From assembly GCF_003265705.1 (NCBI RefSeq), contig NW_020313005.1:16560109-16624108 (forward strand): 64,000 nt of DNA, given 5' to 3'. The notes beneath the pieces are model-generated. The model ran no database searches, was not told the DNA's origin, and was given only the letters and a program-made list of their open reading frames with translations. This stretch comes from Callorhinus ursinus (lineage: Eukaryota > Chordata > Mammalia > Carnivora > Otariidae). The position numbers were made by a program, and so were the translations under genes. Position 1 is the first letter of the stretch; each line of letters begins with the position of its first letter. Of the stretch, positions 11,481 through 23,110 are shown piece after piece.

Positions 11481-11956
11481 CATGGTGACAAGTCACCTGA
11501 AAACCCATTGCAGTCTACTTCCCCACATGAGCAGAGGAACAGAGAGGCAGGAGTAAATCTGGGTGGGAATAGATAATAGTAGACAGTCATTTCAGTACAT
11601 TTACTTTGTTTCGGTGTATGATCCAACCCTGTTGAAACACAACTTTTTGTTAAGATTCGGAAACTTGGTAGCCTAGAATATAAACTGTGGAACATAACTA
11701 CAAAATACAAAACACCCTTCACCTATAATTGGATGTTAGTTCCATGTCCTAACCCCAGCATTTGAAGGTGTCCAATTATATTTCTTGGGAAAATAAACTT
11801 AATGGTGTTGATTGGAGACAGAGACAGTTCCCTGAAAAATCGGGCTATAAAATATTTTTAAGATACTGGTGAAAGCAGAAGTTCCAGCTTGCTCCCAATC
11901 AAATCTGTCATTACTAATTGCTTGGTTTTTTGCCTAGTTCTACAACTGTAAACCAT

Positions 11957-11979
11957 CCCACCCCCCCCACCCCCGCCCC
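11957..11979 (-). other. G-quadruplex motif
   Basis: The plus strand has C-runs of 3, 8, 5 and 4 separated by single bases. The minus strand therefore has four G-runs with one-base loops, the most stable class of predicted quadruplex. It lies in otherwise unique DNA. Confidence 0.8.
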
Positions 11980-12361
11980 ACCAGCTTTTGGAAGCCTTCA
12001 GAGATTTCCTTTACTTGCTGGCAAAATAAACTAGGTTATATTGAATGCCCACTCTATTTAAATCCCTGTGGGCTTTCTTCTAACACTAAGAGAAAAGAAA
12101 GCTGGTTAGTGTGGCCATTAGAAACATAGATCCTATCCGCACATCCAGGGATTCTGTAAATTATAGACCTCACTCACTACCACTACAAATTTCTATAACC
12201 TTTAGGGACCTGTATGAAATTCACTGAAATCTACCTTAAATGACAGCAGATATAACCATTTAAGAGTATTTTATCAGTTGCCATGTTGTTTTTAGGAGTT
12301 AGATTGAATCACTTCAAATATTTCTTAAACTCCCAGAGCTGAGAGTAACCACTGAAATCAT

Positions 12362-12540
12362 GTGGTGTGGTGTGAAGAGCACTGGACTAAGAGTCAGGAG
12401 GGCTGACATCCCAGACCTAACTGTGCCACTTATTTAGCAATGAGTCCTTAGGTTAAATACTTTCTCAGAATGTCAGCCCTTCATGTAAGTGTTGGCTTTG
12501 CTCTAAACAACCTAGAAGTTTCTTCCCAACTCTATATTCT
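12362..12540 (+). mobile_element. MIR SINE, sense
   Basis: The head 'gtgaagagcactggactaag' with 'agtcaggagggctgacatcc', then 'ctgtgccacttatttagcaa' and a degraded 3' half. A good sense MIR head. Confidence 0.75.
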
Positions 12541-12639
12541 ATATTCTTCCCAAACTCTAGTTCATGGTCACCAATATAGTTCATGGATGACTTGAATTTA
12601 GAATCCTGGATTTCTGACTCCTAACCCAGTGCTCTGTGC

Positions 12640-12960
12640 TTTCTGCCAGATAGACTTGAATTATGGCTGAGAAAATGTTGTTCAATTTGGTTAACTCCAT
12701 TAACAGTTACTGTGGAACAGAGAAACAGAATGTGCTAGAAGGATGCACTGCAACAGAGACCTCATTTTGTTCGGTCAATTAGAAAACAGACTTGAGGCTT
12801 CCAAATCTATTTCATGTGGGCAGCTGCTATTAGACCTCATTTGAAAAGTCATTGGAATTGACTTTGAATTTGTAGAACTCTGCTCAGTCAGTTAACTCAA
12901 AGCTCTTAACCTTGTGTTAAGCACTTATTACCTTTGTTAGGCAAGGCAGACCTGATGACC
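12640..12960. promoter_or_regulatory. Candidate conserved non-coding element
   Basis: Unique DNA with repeated GTTAAC/TTAAC, ATTAAC and TCAATT motifs and no repeat signature. The regulatory call rests on texture only. Confidence 0.18.
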
Positions 12961-13271
12961 TTTCCCTTATAGGTAAATGGAATCAAGAGACTGGTAAGAT
13001 ATTTGTGCAATTCAGTAGCTGGTCATTTTCTCCCAGCTCCATCCCATCATTGTCCCTCTCTAACTCACATGGGATTGTTTTTACTTCTGTTCAAGAATGT
13101 CTAGAAGTTTATCTACTTTTTTAACAAATTTATTTGAGAAGTTCTCTTTCCAAACTTCCATGTTCTGCATGCAGGTCATGTCATGTCATTTTGATTGCTG
13201 AGGCATTTGCAAAGCCAACCTCTTGAATGGAGTACCTTTCCTTCTGTGAATACACATATTGTGTCATTCTG

Positions 13272-13395
13272 CCACCACTGGTCCACCACCACCACCATCA
13301 CCACCATCACCATCATCATTACCACCACTACTACCACCACCAGCATTATTACCACCACTACTACCACCACCATCAGGACCACCGTCACCACCATT
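13272..13395 (+). repeat. (CCA)n/(CCATCA)n trinucleotide microsatellite
   Basis: About 124 bases of CCA units mixed with TCA, TTA and CTA variants. It produces long His-rich and Thr-rich frames on the plus strand (13195-13566, 13227-13487) and a Val/Met-rich frame on the minus strand; none should be taken as a gene. Confidence 0.95.
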
Positions 13396-14244
13396 TATGT
13401 AACTATTTACATTTTGGAAAAATGGCCCATAAGTCTTGCAAACCTAAATCCAGAACACCAGAAAGACAAAGCAGACACAGATTTTGAAAACATGTTTTGG
13501 ACCACAGTAGGAAGAGGCTTTGCTTACACTCCGGGGGGAAAAAAAATAAAACACAAAAACAGATAATCTGGTTCCATAGCCTATAGTAAATGTACAGAAA
13601 TGTGATAAAAGGTATAATTTTTTTCTTTTTCTTTTTTCTGGAGGTGGGGTAGGGATGGAGGACATTATCTAAGTTACCCAAGCCCACCAGAAGGTTAAAT
13701 TTCCTATAGCTTGAGCCCTGACTAGTCTTCTTCCTGGAAAGTTGAGGAAACAGCAGGCATGAAACCTCTAATTTTGTTTTATCTATATCATCCAAAAATT
13801 TGAATCCCTATGATACCCTGGGGTAAAGTCAGTCTAGAAAGAATCTGGCCTGGTGGTAGGGTGGCTGGAAGCAGAGAGCAGGCTCCTGTCTGCCAAGTGA
13901 GGATCTTACCAGTTAGACGGTGGTGGTAGAGCAGATGACAGTGAGCTCACTGATTTCCTTGGAGAAAAGGGACCAGAGGACTTGCACAGACTGATTTCTT
14001 CCCATCATCTGTGTTTTTCAGCCCCCATCAGCATGGAGACTAAGCACTTAAAATATACAGTCAAACCAGATGCTCCCTTCCATCTCTAATGAGAACTGGT
14101 CAAAATGGGGGCTTACAGTAAAAAGGCAGAATCTTTTGGACAGATATGATTCTGAGGCAGATTCTAAGGAAGAGGATGAGGCTTCCATCATTGGAATTGT
14201 TTAAATATGGGGATAGATATTTAGACATACAGCCCATAAATGAG
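13396..14244. other. Unassigned unique DNA
   Basis: Overlapping minus-strand frames at 13403-13795 (130 residues) and 13444-13665 are T- and A-rich readings without a domain. A G8-A8 junction at about 13530 and a C/T-rich stretch at 13617-13640 are the only local features. Confidence 0.4.
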
Positions 14245-14415
14245 ACAAAAATTATTGAGCACCAATTGTAACTTAGCAATGATTGGCATGACTACTTAAT
14301 TAATTGGTAACTATAGGGATTATTATTCTCAGTAGATGAGGAAACTGAAGCCCATACTTTCCTCAAGACAAACAGTTGGACAGGAAATTGGATTCACTGA
14401 TTCCAAGTCCACTTT
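14245..14415 (-). mobile_element. MIR SINE, antisense
   Basis: Order 'attattgagcaccaattgta', 'attattattctcagtagatg', 'aggaaactgaagcccatact', 'ggattcactgattccaagtc' is a textbook antisense MIR. Confidence 0.8.
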
Positions 14416-14544
14416 TTCAGTGATAATGTGTTTAAGCCCTTGCAAATATGACTCTTGGGAAATAGAAATGGAAACTGTCTTTTCCCAGTCCTTCAGGTCT
14501 AAGTATTCTTGCATCCAAGGAAAGCTCACTCATCCATTCTTTTT

Positions 14545-16005
14545 TTAATTCACTAATTTATTCATTCAATAATTTTTGATCATCTACTATTCCATGGGTA
14601 TATTAAGTACAAGGATATAACAGTGCAGGAGACATAGTCCTTACCCTCACAGAAATTCCCCATTTTTATTCATGCATAAGATAAAATAAACATGTAGAAT
14701 ATATAAGTAGATTTCTTCTGTGAAATAGGTGGTGGTAGGAAAAATCACTGGTGATGGGTAGCTCAAGAAGTCAGAGCAGGCTCAGTGAAGACTACTGTAA
14801 GACAATTACTTCCTTATCTATGGGAAGGGCATTCTTGATAGACAAGAAAGCAGATACAAAAGGCAAAGATAGCAATGAGCATTGCCTGTTTTGAACGAAT
14901 AGAAAGGAAGTCAGTAAGGTGGAAGCATGGTGACAATTGGAACATTTCATGAGATGGGGTCCTAAAATTTACCTGAATCAGATACCCTATGGCCTCCTAG
15001 GCATAGTAAGGAATTTAAAGTTTACTCTAAGTTCAATAGTAAGGCAGTAAAGATTTCACCCATCAGAGTGAAGTGATCTGATCTGAATGTTGAAATTACC
15101 CTGACTGATAGGTAGAGAATGGACTCCAGGAGAGAAAGAGGGAAATGGATTAGAAGGCTGTTTTGATAATCCAGGTGAGAGACAGTTGTATAAACTAGGG
15201 TGGTAACAAGGGAAATAGAAGGAAATGAAAAGCTGAGATATTCATTGGAAGTAGAACAGAGAAGACTGACCAGTGGATTGAATATAAAGTAAGAAGGAAA
15301 GAAAGAATTAAAGATGATTCCCTGTTTTAGTCTAAAGAAATTGGTAGATGGTGGTGCCATTTGCTAAGATGGAAGCATCTCAAGGAAAGAAATGTATGTG
15401 TGGCAGGGTGTGATATGCCATGAAATTCCACTGTGTGTGTGTGTGTTTTAAGTTTTGAAAAACCTATTGGGTTCAAGTGGGCATTTAGTTGTATGAACTT
15501 TGTTCTCTGAAAAATGGACTGGATTGAGGATATAGGCTTGGGAGCAAGCAGGATACAGACGGCATTTAAAACCATGGGCTGGCATGAGGCCATCCTAGGG
15601 GAGGGTGTAGAGACAGGAATTGGGGACTGAGGATGGAACCCTGGGGTATTCCTTATAGAGGTCAGGAAGAGAAGGAGAGGCAAAGATGACCAAGAAGAAG
15701 CAGCTACCTAGTGGATAAGAAGTACATGAACAAACAAACGGGAGAGTGTGGTATCACAGAAGCTTGGAGGTAAAGTGTTTGCTTTCAAGGCTGCTGAACT
15801 GAAAAGAGAGAAGTACAATGGGAAGAATGAAACAACTTTTGGCAATTTGGTAAGATGGCGTAGTTGATGACCCCGATAACAGCCGTTTTATTGGAATGGA
15901 TGGATCTGAAAGCTCAATTGTAGTGGGTTGAGAAGGGACTGGAAGGTGAGAAAGGGGAGAGATGGAGAATATAGACAACACTCTCCTCAATCCACTGCTA
16001 ATTAC
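14545..16005 (-). mobile_element. Long L2 LINE copy, antisense
   Basis: About 1.46 kb follows antisense L2 from the 3' end inward: 'tttattcattcaataatttt', 'tggtggtaggaaaaatcact', 'gaagggcattcttgatagac', 'cctaggcatagtaaggaatt', 'ttgataatccaggtgagaga', 'ggtggtgccatttgctaaga', 'gtgtggtatcacagaagctt' and 'gaatatagacaacactctcc'. L2 is a CR1-clade non-LTR retrotransposon of early mammals. Three overlapping minus-strand frames (15022-15360, 15327-15683, 15754-16131) are broken remnants of its reverse-transcriptase ORF; the first retains LDYQNSLL, matching the LDYCNSLL motif typical of L2/CR1 C-termini. Frame changes between the pieces show the ORF is dead. It is the longest and best-ordered L2 in the window. 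Confidence 0.85.
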
Positions 16006-16239
16006 ACTTAGTTCCATACCACAAAAGCTAGATATTGACAAAACTTTGAAAGGCCATTTGCTGCTCCTAAAATAACCATGGCAAATGGGGGAAAGCCACT
16101 TTTGTGGTACCTCTTTGTAACTCAAGTCCATTTTTAAACAACTTTCACTGTCAGCAAGCTATTCCATCTATTGACCTCAGAGATTTGTATCCATTTTAGT
16201 TTTATGGAGATAGGGACATTCTAAGTACATTCACATACT
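16006..16239. other. Unassigned DNA beyond the L2
   Basis: May be the continuing decayed 5' part of the L2; no landmark could be placed with confidence. Confidence 0.35.
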
Positions 16240-16460
16240 CCTACTTACACACACATTTCCATAGCTTTCCACCTTTCTCCACTGGTTGCCCCCAGCTCTT
16301 CATGACCAACTAATACCTCCATGTGAGCTCCCTGCAGTTCCCAGATTGTGCTGTGTGTATTCATTTGTATGTTGGACTCTTTCACTGACATTACCAGAAT
16401 GAAGAAGTGCCTGCTCTCAAATGTGTATACCTGGTACATAGTAGACACTCACTAATTTTT
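16240..16460 (+). mobile_element. Possible L2 3' end, sense
   Basis: The end 'cctggtacatagtagacact' followed by 'cactaattttttt' resembles the sense L2/MIR terminal 'cctggcacatagtaggcgct'. The upstream part is weak. Confidence 0.4.
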
Positions 16461-18074
16461 TTTTAGTAAAGAACTGCTTTCTGGTAACTTTTAAAATCTA
16501 CATCTATTTACTTGGTTCTTCTTAAGTCAGAATACTCCAGGCCACCCACTATATATGGAGTAGGAGATATTTCATATAAAAACAGTAGTTTGAGGAAGAG
16601 AGTATGATTTTTATCCGCATTCCCATCCAAAATTTCTTAACTCAGCTCTTATTCTGTTGGGGTAATACTCCCATGCTATTTGTTCTACCTTCACATTGTG
16701 ACTCTCCATTTCTGGAAAGAAGATAGATGTAAATTTCTTTACTAATACCTTGCTTTCTCACATCCTACTGATGTTTTTAGTCTAAGGGTGGGGGAGGGAC
16801 AGAAATCTGGATGATTCCCCATTAGAAGTGTGCTGTTAAAATTGTCAATTTCCTGAACTACATGGTTGAAAAACCATCATTTCCCCCCCTACTCTATGTT
16901 ACCCTAAACTATAGACCTGTCACCAGGCAGTATTTTAGCGTGTGGGTACAGAGAAACTGTGGGAAGATCCAAGTGGCACTTAAATTACATTCTCTCTTTG
17001 ATTTTGAAGACATTTAGTGCCATTCAGTAGAATTCCAATGCAGTTGTTTCCATAGAGGAGGGGGGGCTGCCCCTTTTTAGAAGCGTCATTATTACAGTGA
17101 CTGAGAAAAAGAAAGAAGGCATCAAAACAGCAGGGTTGGCTTTTCTATCCAGATCATCATGGAATTCTGGGGCTCCACTACAGTCTTGCAGTGGTGTTAA
17201 CTGCTTCACATCTGTTCCAGAATTGGGCAGACCAGTCATCCCACATTTTTCTATCCCACCATTTGGGCATCACTAATGTTTCCATGAAAAGTTGGTTCGT
17301 ACAAGAAGGCCAGTGGATAAGGAAGTCATGGATTTCAGGCAGAAAGTTGTTCTTTCTATCTGATAGCTTCTAGAGAAAGTTTGCTCTGTGCATAAGTCAA
17401 AATATTTTTTTGACTGCTTAGCGTGTTCCACTATTTCCATCTGGGATCTAAAAGCACAGCTGTGTTCTTCCTGTCTCACACCTCACCTTCAGAAAGGAAA
17501 TCCTCCAAAGGGAATGTGGCCACAGACTGCACAAAATCTGTACAGAAGAAAGGTACCATGTTTGTGATTGCCCAGACATTTTAAATAGATTCTATAAAGG
17601 TCATGGAAATATAGGTCAGTATCCCTGAATAAGAAGGAATAACTCGTGTACCTCTGGCTGGCATTAACTCTCCACTTGCAATATTCTCACACAGGGTAGA
17701 CATAGCTCAGAGCCTATCCTGTAAAGAGTTCTGTTTGCTTACACTTCTGAATACCATTTACAGTTTTTGAAACAGAACCACCTGGTTTGAGCACCTTTCA
17801 TTGCAGTATCTGAAGGAGTTCTTTCTTCAGAACTGAGAGTTGAGAATTTACACAATGCCATATAAGGAACTAGCACCTAAACCATTAACATTTTCCCTCA
17901 AAACTGCAGACAGCTAAATAAACAATTAACAATTACAAATTTGTAGCACAATTTGCAGATACAGTGGTGTTCATTTCCAATACATACTCAAGGAGGAACT
18001 GTAAAATCTTAGTTTTGGTTGAGGGAATGGTCTCCATCTTGCTCTTCTGTTATGTTCTTATCCTCTCATAAAAG
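16461..18074. other. Unassigned unique DNA
   Basis: No gene or confident repeat. AT-moderate, with a few G/C homopolymers (C7 near 16882, G7 near 17061). Frames at 17024-17239, 17191-17373 and 17273-17479 overlap one another on opposite strands and have no domain. Confidence 0.45.
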
Positions 18075-18255
18075 TAAGAGCTTGCATTGATTGGGTGGTA
18101 ACCATACACATACACTGCTTAAAGGCTCAGAAGTGAATACAATGAATGCTGTTTACAAAGGGAGACTTAGAGAAGCCAGGTCACTTGCCAAAGTGTCTGA
18201 GTTACTGAGGAGCACAGCCTGGGATTCAAACCCCAGTCATTTGCCTTCAAGGTCC
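18075..18255 (-). mobile_element. MIR SINE, antisense
   Basis: Antisense MIR body with 'gggagacttagagaagccag', 'gtcacttgccaaagtgtctg' and 'tgggattcaaaccccagtca'. Confidence 0.72.
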
Positions 18256-18299
18256 ACATATCAATTCTTCTTGCTCTGTCTCACCTCATGGTGCTGATG

Positions 18300-18400
18300 C
18301 TCTCCCACTAGACTGTGAATTCTTTGAAGGTCAAGACCATGTCTTCTTCAACTTTGCATCCAGCTCATAGTAGGTGCTTACTAATTAATTATGGTTTAAA
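18300..18400 (+). mobile_element. L2 3' end, sense
   Basis: The run 'ctagactgtgaattctttga', 'aggtcaagaccatgtcttct', 'cagctcatagtaggtgctta' matches the sense L2 3' end. The next 400 bases to 18807 show nothing recognisable. Confidence 0.7.
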
Positions 18401-18807
18401 TGTTGATTTAATCTGTCCCACAAGGTCTACTTCCTCTTGACAAGGTTTGACTTATAGCCTTGTATCAGGGTTTTTATAGTAACTGAAATGAATTCATGAT
18501 TTCTTTATCTGGAATGACACACAGATCAGATTTTAACATAGCATTTTTCTATCAGTTGTTGCTATTAATGCTTAATCAAACCATGAAATCTTAGAACTTG
18601 CTACTGAAGTTCAAAGGCCTCTCAGAAACGGTGTGCCTATCTGTTTGTGAAAGGCTTTTCTGAGTAGTAGCAGTGAGGGGGCTAGGGGAAGTAGACATGT
18701 CTCCAGGAGATTGAGCACCTCCTGAAAAGGCCCTTCTAAATATTTCCCTATACACACCTCATGGATTATATTGTCAAACATTCCTCTTCATTTATGAAAG
18801 CCGTCTC

Positions 18808-18930
18808 CTATCAGTTATTCAGCAACTGCTTTATGCAAGGCATCGTTCTAGGTGTTGTGGGACTCAAAGGTGAATGGGACATAGTCCTTGCCCACAAGCA
18901 GCTCACAGCTGAGATGTGCTAGATGGGATT
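18808..18930 (-). mobile_element. L2 3' end, antisense
   Basis: Shows 'attcagcaactgctttatgc', 'aaggcatcgttctaggtgtt' and 'cccacaagcagctcacagct', an antisense L2 3' end. Confidence 0.7.
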
Positions 18931-20255
18931 CAATGGGCATCTGGGCTCTGGGGAATCAATGGCTTTCATCTGCAGTAGATCTTATTCATCACAATCATGG
19001 AACATTTAGTGAATGGTCATTGAGCACACCCATTTCAGTAACAGAAACTTCAGTCAAAGTGACTAATCAAAGAAGACAAATTCAATGGCTCTTCGTGCCC
19101 TTAGCCCTTTCTCCCTTCCAGAGAAAAAAGACGGCTTTTGTCCACTGGGCAATAGAGCACATGTACAACTGGCTACTAGGTCAAATGCAATGGAGTAACA
19201 TTTTTTGTGTGTATTATCAAGCTCTATGCGTTTGGCTTTTAATATAAATCGCCCTGTCCTCCACATTCCACTGTATTTCTCAGGGTTCTCTTCTTTTTGC
19301 CTTTCCTCTCAGCTCACCATTGTCTATTATGGACACCTACACATACTGGGATTATAATAATTCAGGCAATTGGAGGACCATTCTTTCTTGTGTTATACTG
19401 AATTTCTCCGCCAAGTACATTTGATGTTGAAGTGCATGTTATACAACTCCAGCCCCTTCAGGCAAAGAGAAATTTGGCTAGCAGGAGCTTCCTTTCCAGG
19501 TCAGAATAATCTCTCTGCTTATTTGGAAGTGAAATTAATAGCTTTTTGCTGTGTCCAAACGCATTTGGGACCTTGACCCACTAGAAGTTCCTGGTTTCTA
19601 TCTTTAGCCTTAATTTCAGAGGCCAACCTACATTCTGCCTCAGTAGATGATAGTGAGTCACATACTGGATGTAGAACATAATTTTCACAAGAGCAATTGA
19701 ATGTCTTTATATTGTTTGCTGCTCTTAATCAAAGCCTACTTTTGGTTTCCAATTACCATAATCTCGATTTGGAATCCTGTTGGTCCTGTGATCTTCCAAG
19801 GATGTGTCCAAGGAAATGCCACCAGTTTTAATGACCTCCAAAAAGCTCTTTATAATTCTTTCATGTCAGAACAAAGTAGGTGCAACTCCCAAGAGAATTA
19901 TTGCAGTTGTGTTGGGCTGCCCTCCAGGGCAAGGAAATAATTAGAGCAGACATGGGGAGGTATAGCAACAACATCCCTTTCTCTGGCCGTGGGTGCTTTC
20001 CAAGTGGCTTAAAACCAAAGCTAAAGCACAAATCAACAATTAATTTCTGAAGAACAAACAAAATGGTACAAGTAATTACTTATCTGGCAACAATAACAAC
20101 AAAAGTAAATAAACAAGAACACAACTTTGTGCTCAACCTAATACAGGAATTTGAACACATTTATTCTCTCCTTCACCTGCAATAGTATGCACCCCATTAT
20201 CCTTTTAAAATAATATGAAGCCATTCCTTCTGGAAGGCTACCAGAAGTCAGGAAA
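18931..20255. other. Unassigned unique DNA
   Basis: No gene or named repeat. The 119-residue plus-strand frame at 18888-19247 starts inside the L2 fragment and has no domain. The sub-region at about 19900-20110 is repeat-free and rich in ATTA/ACAAT motifs and is listed among the candidate conserved elements in the findings. Confidence 0.42.
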
Positions 20256-20260
20256 GATGG

Positions 20261-20336
20261 TCTTCTGTAGGATCTATTATGATAATATAATTATAATTAT
20301 ATTATAATATCATAATTATAACACAATAGTAGAAGA
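20261..20336. repeat. AT-rich imperfect inverted repeat
   Basis: A 76-bp AT-rich segment is bounded by TCTTCT (20261-20266) and AGAAGA (20331-20336) and is roughly symmetric about 20298. Inner arms include TTATGATA and TATCATAA. It could extrude as a cruciform or be a relic of a palindromic DNA transposon; no family was recognised. Confidence 0.6.
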
Positions 20337-20374
20337 TCTGCACCAAAAGGGCCACAGCTAGCAATCTAGTTCAG

Positions 20375-20505
20375 AATTTTGATTTTATGGATGAGTTTTT
20401 AGAGAGGTTAAGTAAATAACTACAGCTCATACAGCTAGTAAGTGGCAAAACACAGCCCAAAGCCAGGTTTTCTAATGTATAATTCTGTTTTCTTTCTATT
20501 GCTAC
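20375..20505 (-). mobile_element. MIR SINE fragment, antisense
   Basis: Landmarks 'ttttatggatgagtttttag', 'agaggttaagtaaataacta' and 'catacagctagtaagtggc' in antisense MIR order. Confidence 0.7.
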
Positions 20506-21793
20506 CATTTTTTTTTTAATTTTCTTTAAAGCCTACTTGAAAATGGATATGGCTAACGTACCTATCTAATACATGCTGGCCATTCCAGAAGCTGATATGG
20601 TCCTGCAGAGACTAGATACCCAGTGGCTGCATTTCCTTCTACATGCCTTCATATTTTCAGTGAATTGTTCAGTAGGGTGCATTTCAAAAATTGCATTTGC
20701 ATTTCTATTATCCTGCAGCCCTCTAGTACCATTCGCATCTCTAAATATTGGCCTCTGTTCTCTCTTCTGTTTTTGGAAGCAAGAATTACCTAGCAAAAAA
20801 ATAGGAATTGCCTCTCACATGCTGAGGCTTACTTTTCAGCGGGAATTTGGCTGACTCATGAGCATCCTGCTTGGCATTCAGGGATGCTGTACCTGCTGAG
20901 GGGTTGGAGGAGGAATCAACCTGAGCCAGACCTGTCAACTCCTCTTAGGGACTCTGACTTCCTGCCCATGACAATGGTAATGTTGATAACTGAAGTCCAT
21001 TGCAGCCGGGGGAGCCTAAATCACAGTCTTGTTCCTTGTCAGGGCCTATATCGAATTATCCAATCTCTCAACACAGGTCATCATTCTCATGGAAATAACC
21101 AAATTTTATCTATCTGGATGAACCTTAATAACCTCAGCCTTGAGTCAAGAACTATTTTCAAGTTGATGAAATTCTCGATTATTCTAGTAAAATCTCCTGG
21201 CTTCTTATTGGCATACTAGTGTGCAGAGCTACAAAAGTAAAAGTCTTGCTTTAGTTTAAATTGGTTTGACCAGATCCAGAGTGTCTGTGCTCCTTGCAGC
21301 CACCATGCTTTATGAGGTATATTGATAATTGAAGAGAATCAAGCAGAAGGGATCAGGCTGTTACTAGTATGTGAAATGTCATCAGAGTAATCATTGAAGG
21401 CTCACATGGATTTTAGCCTGCAGGATATAATTAGAAGAACCATGAGAAATTTCTTCATGTATTTGAAGATTAAGTTTGCTCCAGATAGCCCTAGAGGACA
21501 AATCTGAAAGTACAAGAAGGAAGTTATAAAGAATCACATTTTGGTTCAATGCAACAAAGAATGTTGTGATAGGGAAATGATACAAGCAGTAAGTTTTTGA
21601 ATCAATTACGAGCCCAGAAGTGATGTAGGGAGGAGTGAAGCATTTAATGAAGGATGGGCCTGGGTTGTTCTAGAGCAGTGTGTTTCATGGGACATTACTA
21701 CGATGAGGTCATTCACTACAGAGAGTAGATGGCAAGGTAAATATATTTGGGGAATAAACATACTGTATTTCTGGAGACACAGGATTAATATTA
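20506..21793. other. Unassigned unique DNA
   Basis: No gene or confident repeat. Opposed frames at 20566-20796 (-) and 20573-20854 (+) share the same DNA, and the 111-residue frame at 20884-21219 has no recognisable domain. Confidence 0.42.
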
Positions 21794-21805
21794 AAAGTAG
21801 TAAAT

Positions 21806-21994
21806 GGGGTCCCTGGGTGGCAGAGTAGGTTGAGCACTGGGCTCTTGGTTTTGGCTCAGGTCATGATCTCAGGGTCCAGGGATCAAGCCCCACGTTGGGC
21901 TCTGCATTCAGTGCAGAGTCTGTTTGGGATTCTCTCTCCCTCTCCCTCCCACTTGTGCTCTCTCTCTCCCTCGCAAATAAATAAATCTTTTTAC
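21806..21994 (+). mobile_element. SINEC retroposon, sense
   Basis: The tRNA-like head starts GGGGTCCCTGGGTGGC, followed by 'ggctcaggtcatgatctcag' and 'ggatcaagccccacgttggg', a CT-rich body and an AAATAAATAAATC tail. It is flanked by 12-bp duplications, AAAGTAGTAAAT (21794-21805) and AAAGCAGTAAAT (21995-22006), with one mismatch. SINEC elements are Pol III-transcribed tRNA-Lys SINEs of carnivores mobilised by L1. Confidence 0.95.
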
Positions 21995-22006
21995 AAAGCA
22001 GTAAAT

Positions 22007-22759
22007 AAATTTGTTTACATTAGCTTAATGTAGGTTTTTCCAAATGCATTTGGCTATCATGACTGCCTGTTTTTACATAACACTTATTTACACCCTTTGA
22101 ACACTGGGAAATACCTCCCTTTAAGTTCTCTTCCTACTCTGAGATTTTATATATTGAGAAATTCCAAGTTCTTTAAAACGGACATGACTTTGATGGAATG
22201 GCAGGACTTGTAGACACTCTGCTGTTTCCAGTGATGAGAGTGTTATTCTAGGGCTCCATGATTGATGTAGGGTCAGTTTGTTTATATTATGTGAGATAAA
22301 TGTGATTGCCTAGATTAATTCTAAAGAGAGATAATGGAAGCCACGCAGTCTGTGATGGTGAGGAAGAACACAAGGCTGTAATGATTGATCTGCTGGAGGA
22401 AATATCTATATGGGACATCACTGGGCAAGTTCACTCACTTGTTATCCCTGCCTCTTTGAGATTTTACAATCCCCAGAGAAGCAGAGCAAAGAACATGTAG
22501 TGCAAGTCTCCAGGTGCTGAGGTTTGCAACTAGAGACTTTTATGTGACTCTCATGAATGCAGGCGGCATCATTTTGTGGCTTTTCTTGTAGCTTGATCTT
22601 CCATACTTTCAATAAAGCAAATGATAAGAAAACTCCCTATTTTACAGTGAATCCTGATATATGGAGTTTCACCTTTGGCTACAGCCAGAGACAGAAGTTT
22701 TCCAAAAAGAGAGAAGTGGGGAGGTCAGCATTCTTGAGTTGATTCAGTCTATGGTGAAG
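22007..22759. other. Unassigned unique DNA
   Basis: No gene or recognised repeat. Confidence 0.42.
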
Positions 22760-23110
22760 GCTAGCATGTTCCATGTGAGGGAGCAGAGAGAGTTTGCTCA
22801 ATTTGAGGAGCACATTTTCTAAAGTATAATGGGAATTGTGGGTAGTGACTTTGGGAGATAGGAAGGAAGGAACATCTTGACCATCAGAATGAATTGGGAT
22901 TTGTCCTACTATTTTAGCAAAGGGTAGTGGAATGATATGTTCGAAGTGCAGCGAAGAAGGATTATCCTGGACATTAGGTGGACAAGATGAGGTTAAGAAA
23001 GAGTTACAAACCAGGAACTATCACTGAGTCACGCACACCTTAAAGACAGAGAAACTGGTTCCAGGGGCTAAGCTCGGAGGGATGTCAGTGGATTCATGTT
23101 TTCAACAGTG
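22760..23110 (-). mobile_element. Possible decayed L2, antisense
   Basis: Text such as 'tgaattgggatttgtcctac', 'gtagtggaatgatatgttcg' and 'gaaggattatcctggacatt' parallels antisense L2 ('ttggattttattctaag', 'gtgacatgatctga', 'gatcactctgg'), but divergence is high. Confidence 0.4.

Noticed and set aside
13195..13795. Overlapping frames of 86-130 residues on both strands as possible genes
   Set aside because: They translate a CCA microsatellite and adjoining A/T runs; homopolymeric His, Thr or Val stretches and no domain.
15022..16131. Three minus-strand frames as a possible gene cluster
   Set aside because: They are broken pieces of the reverse-transcriptase ORF of an antisense L2, with frame changes between pieces.
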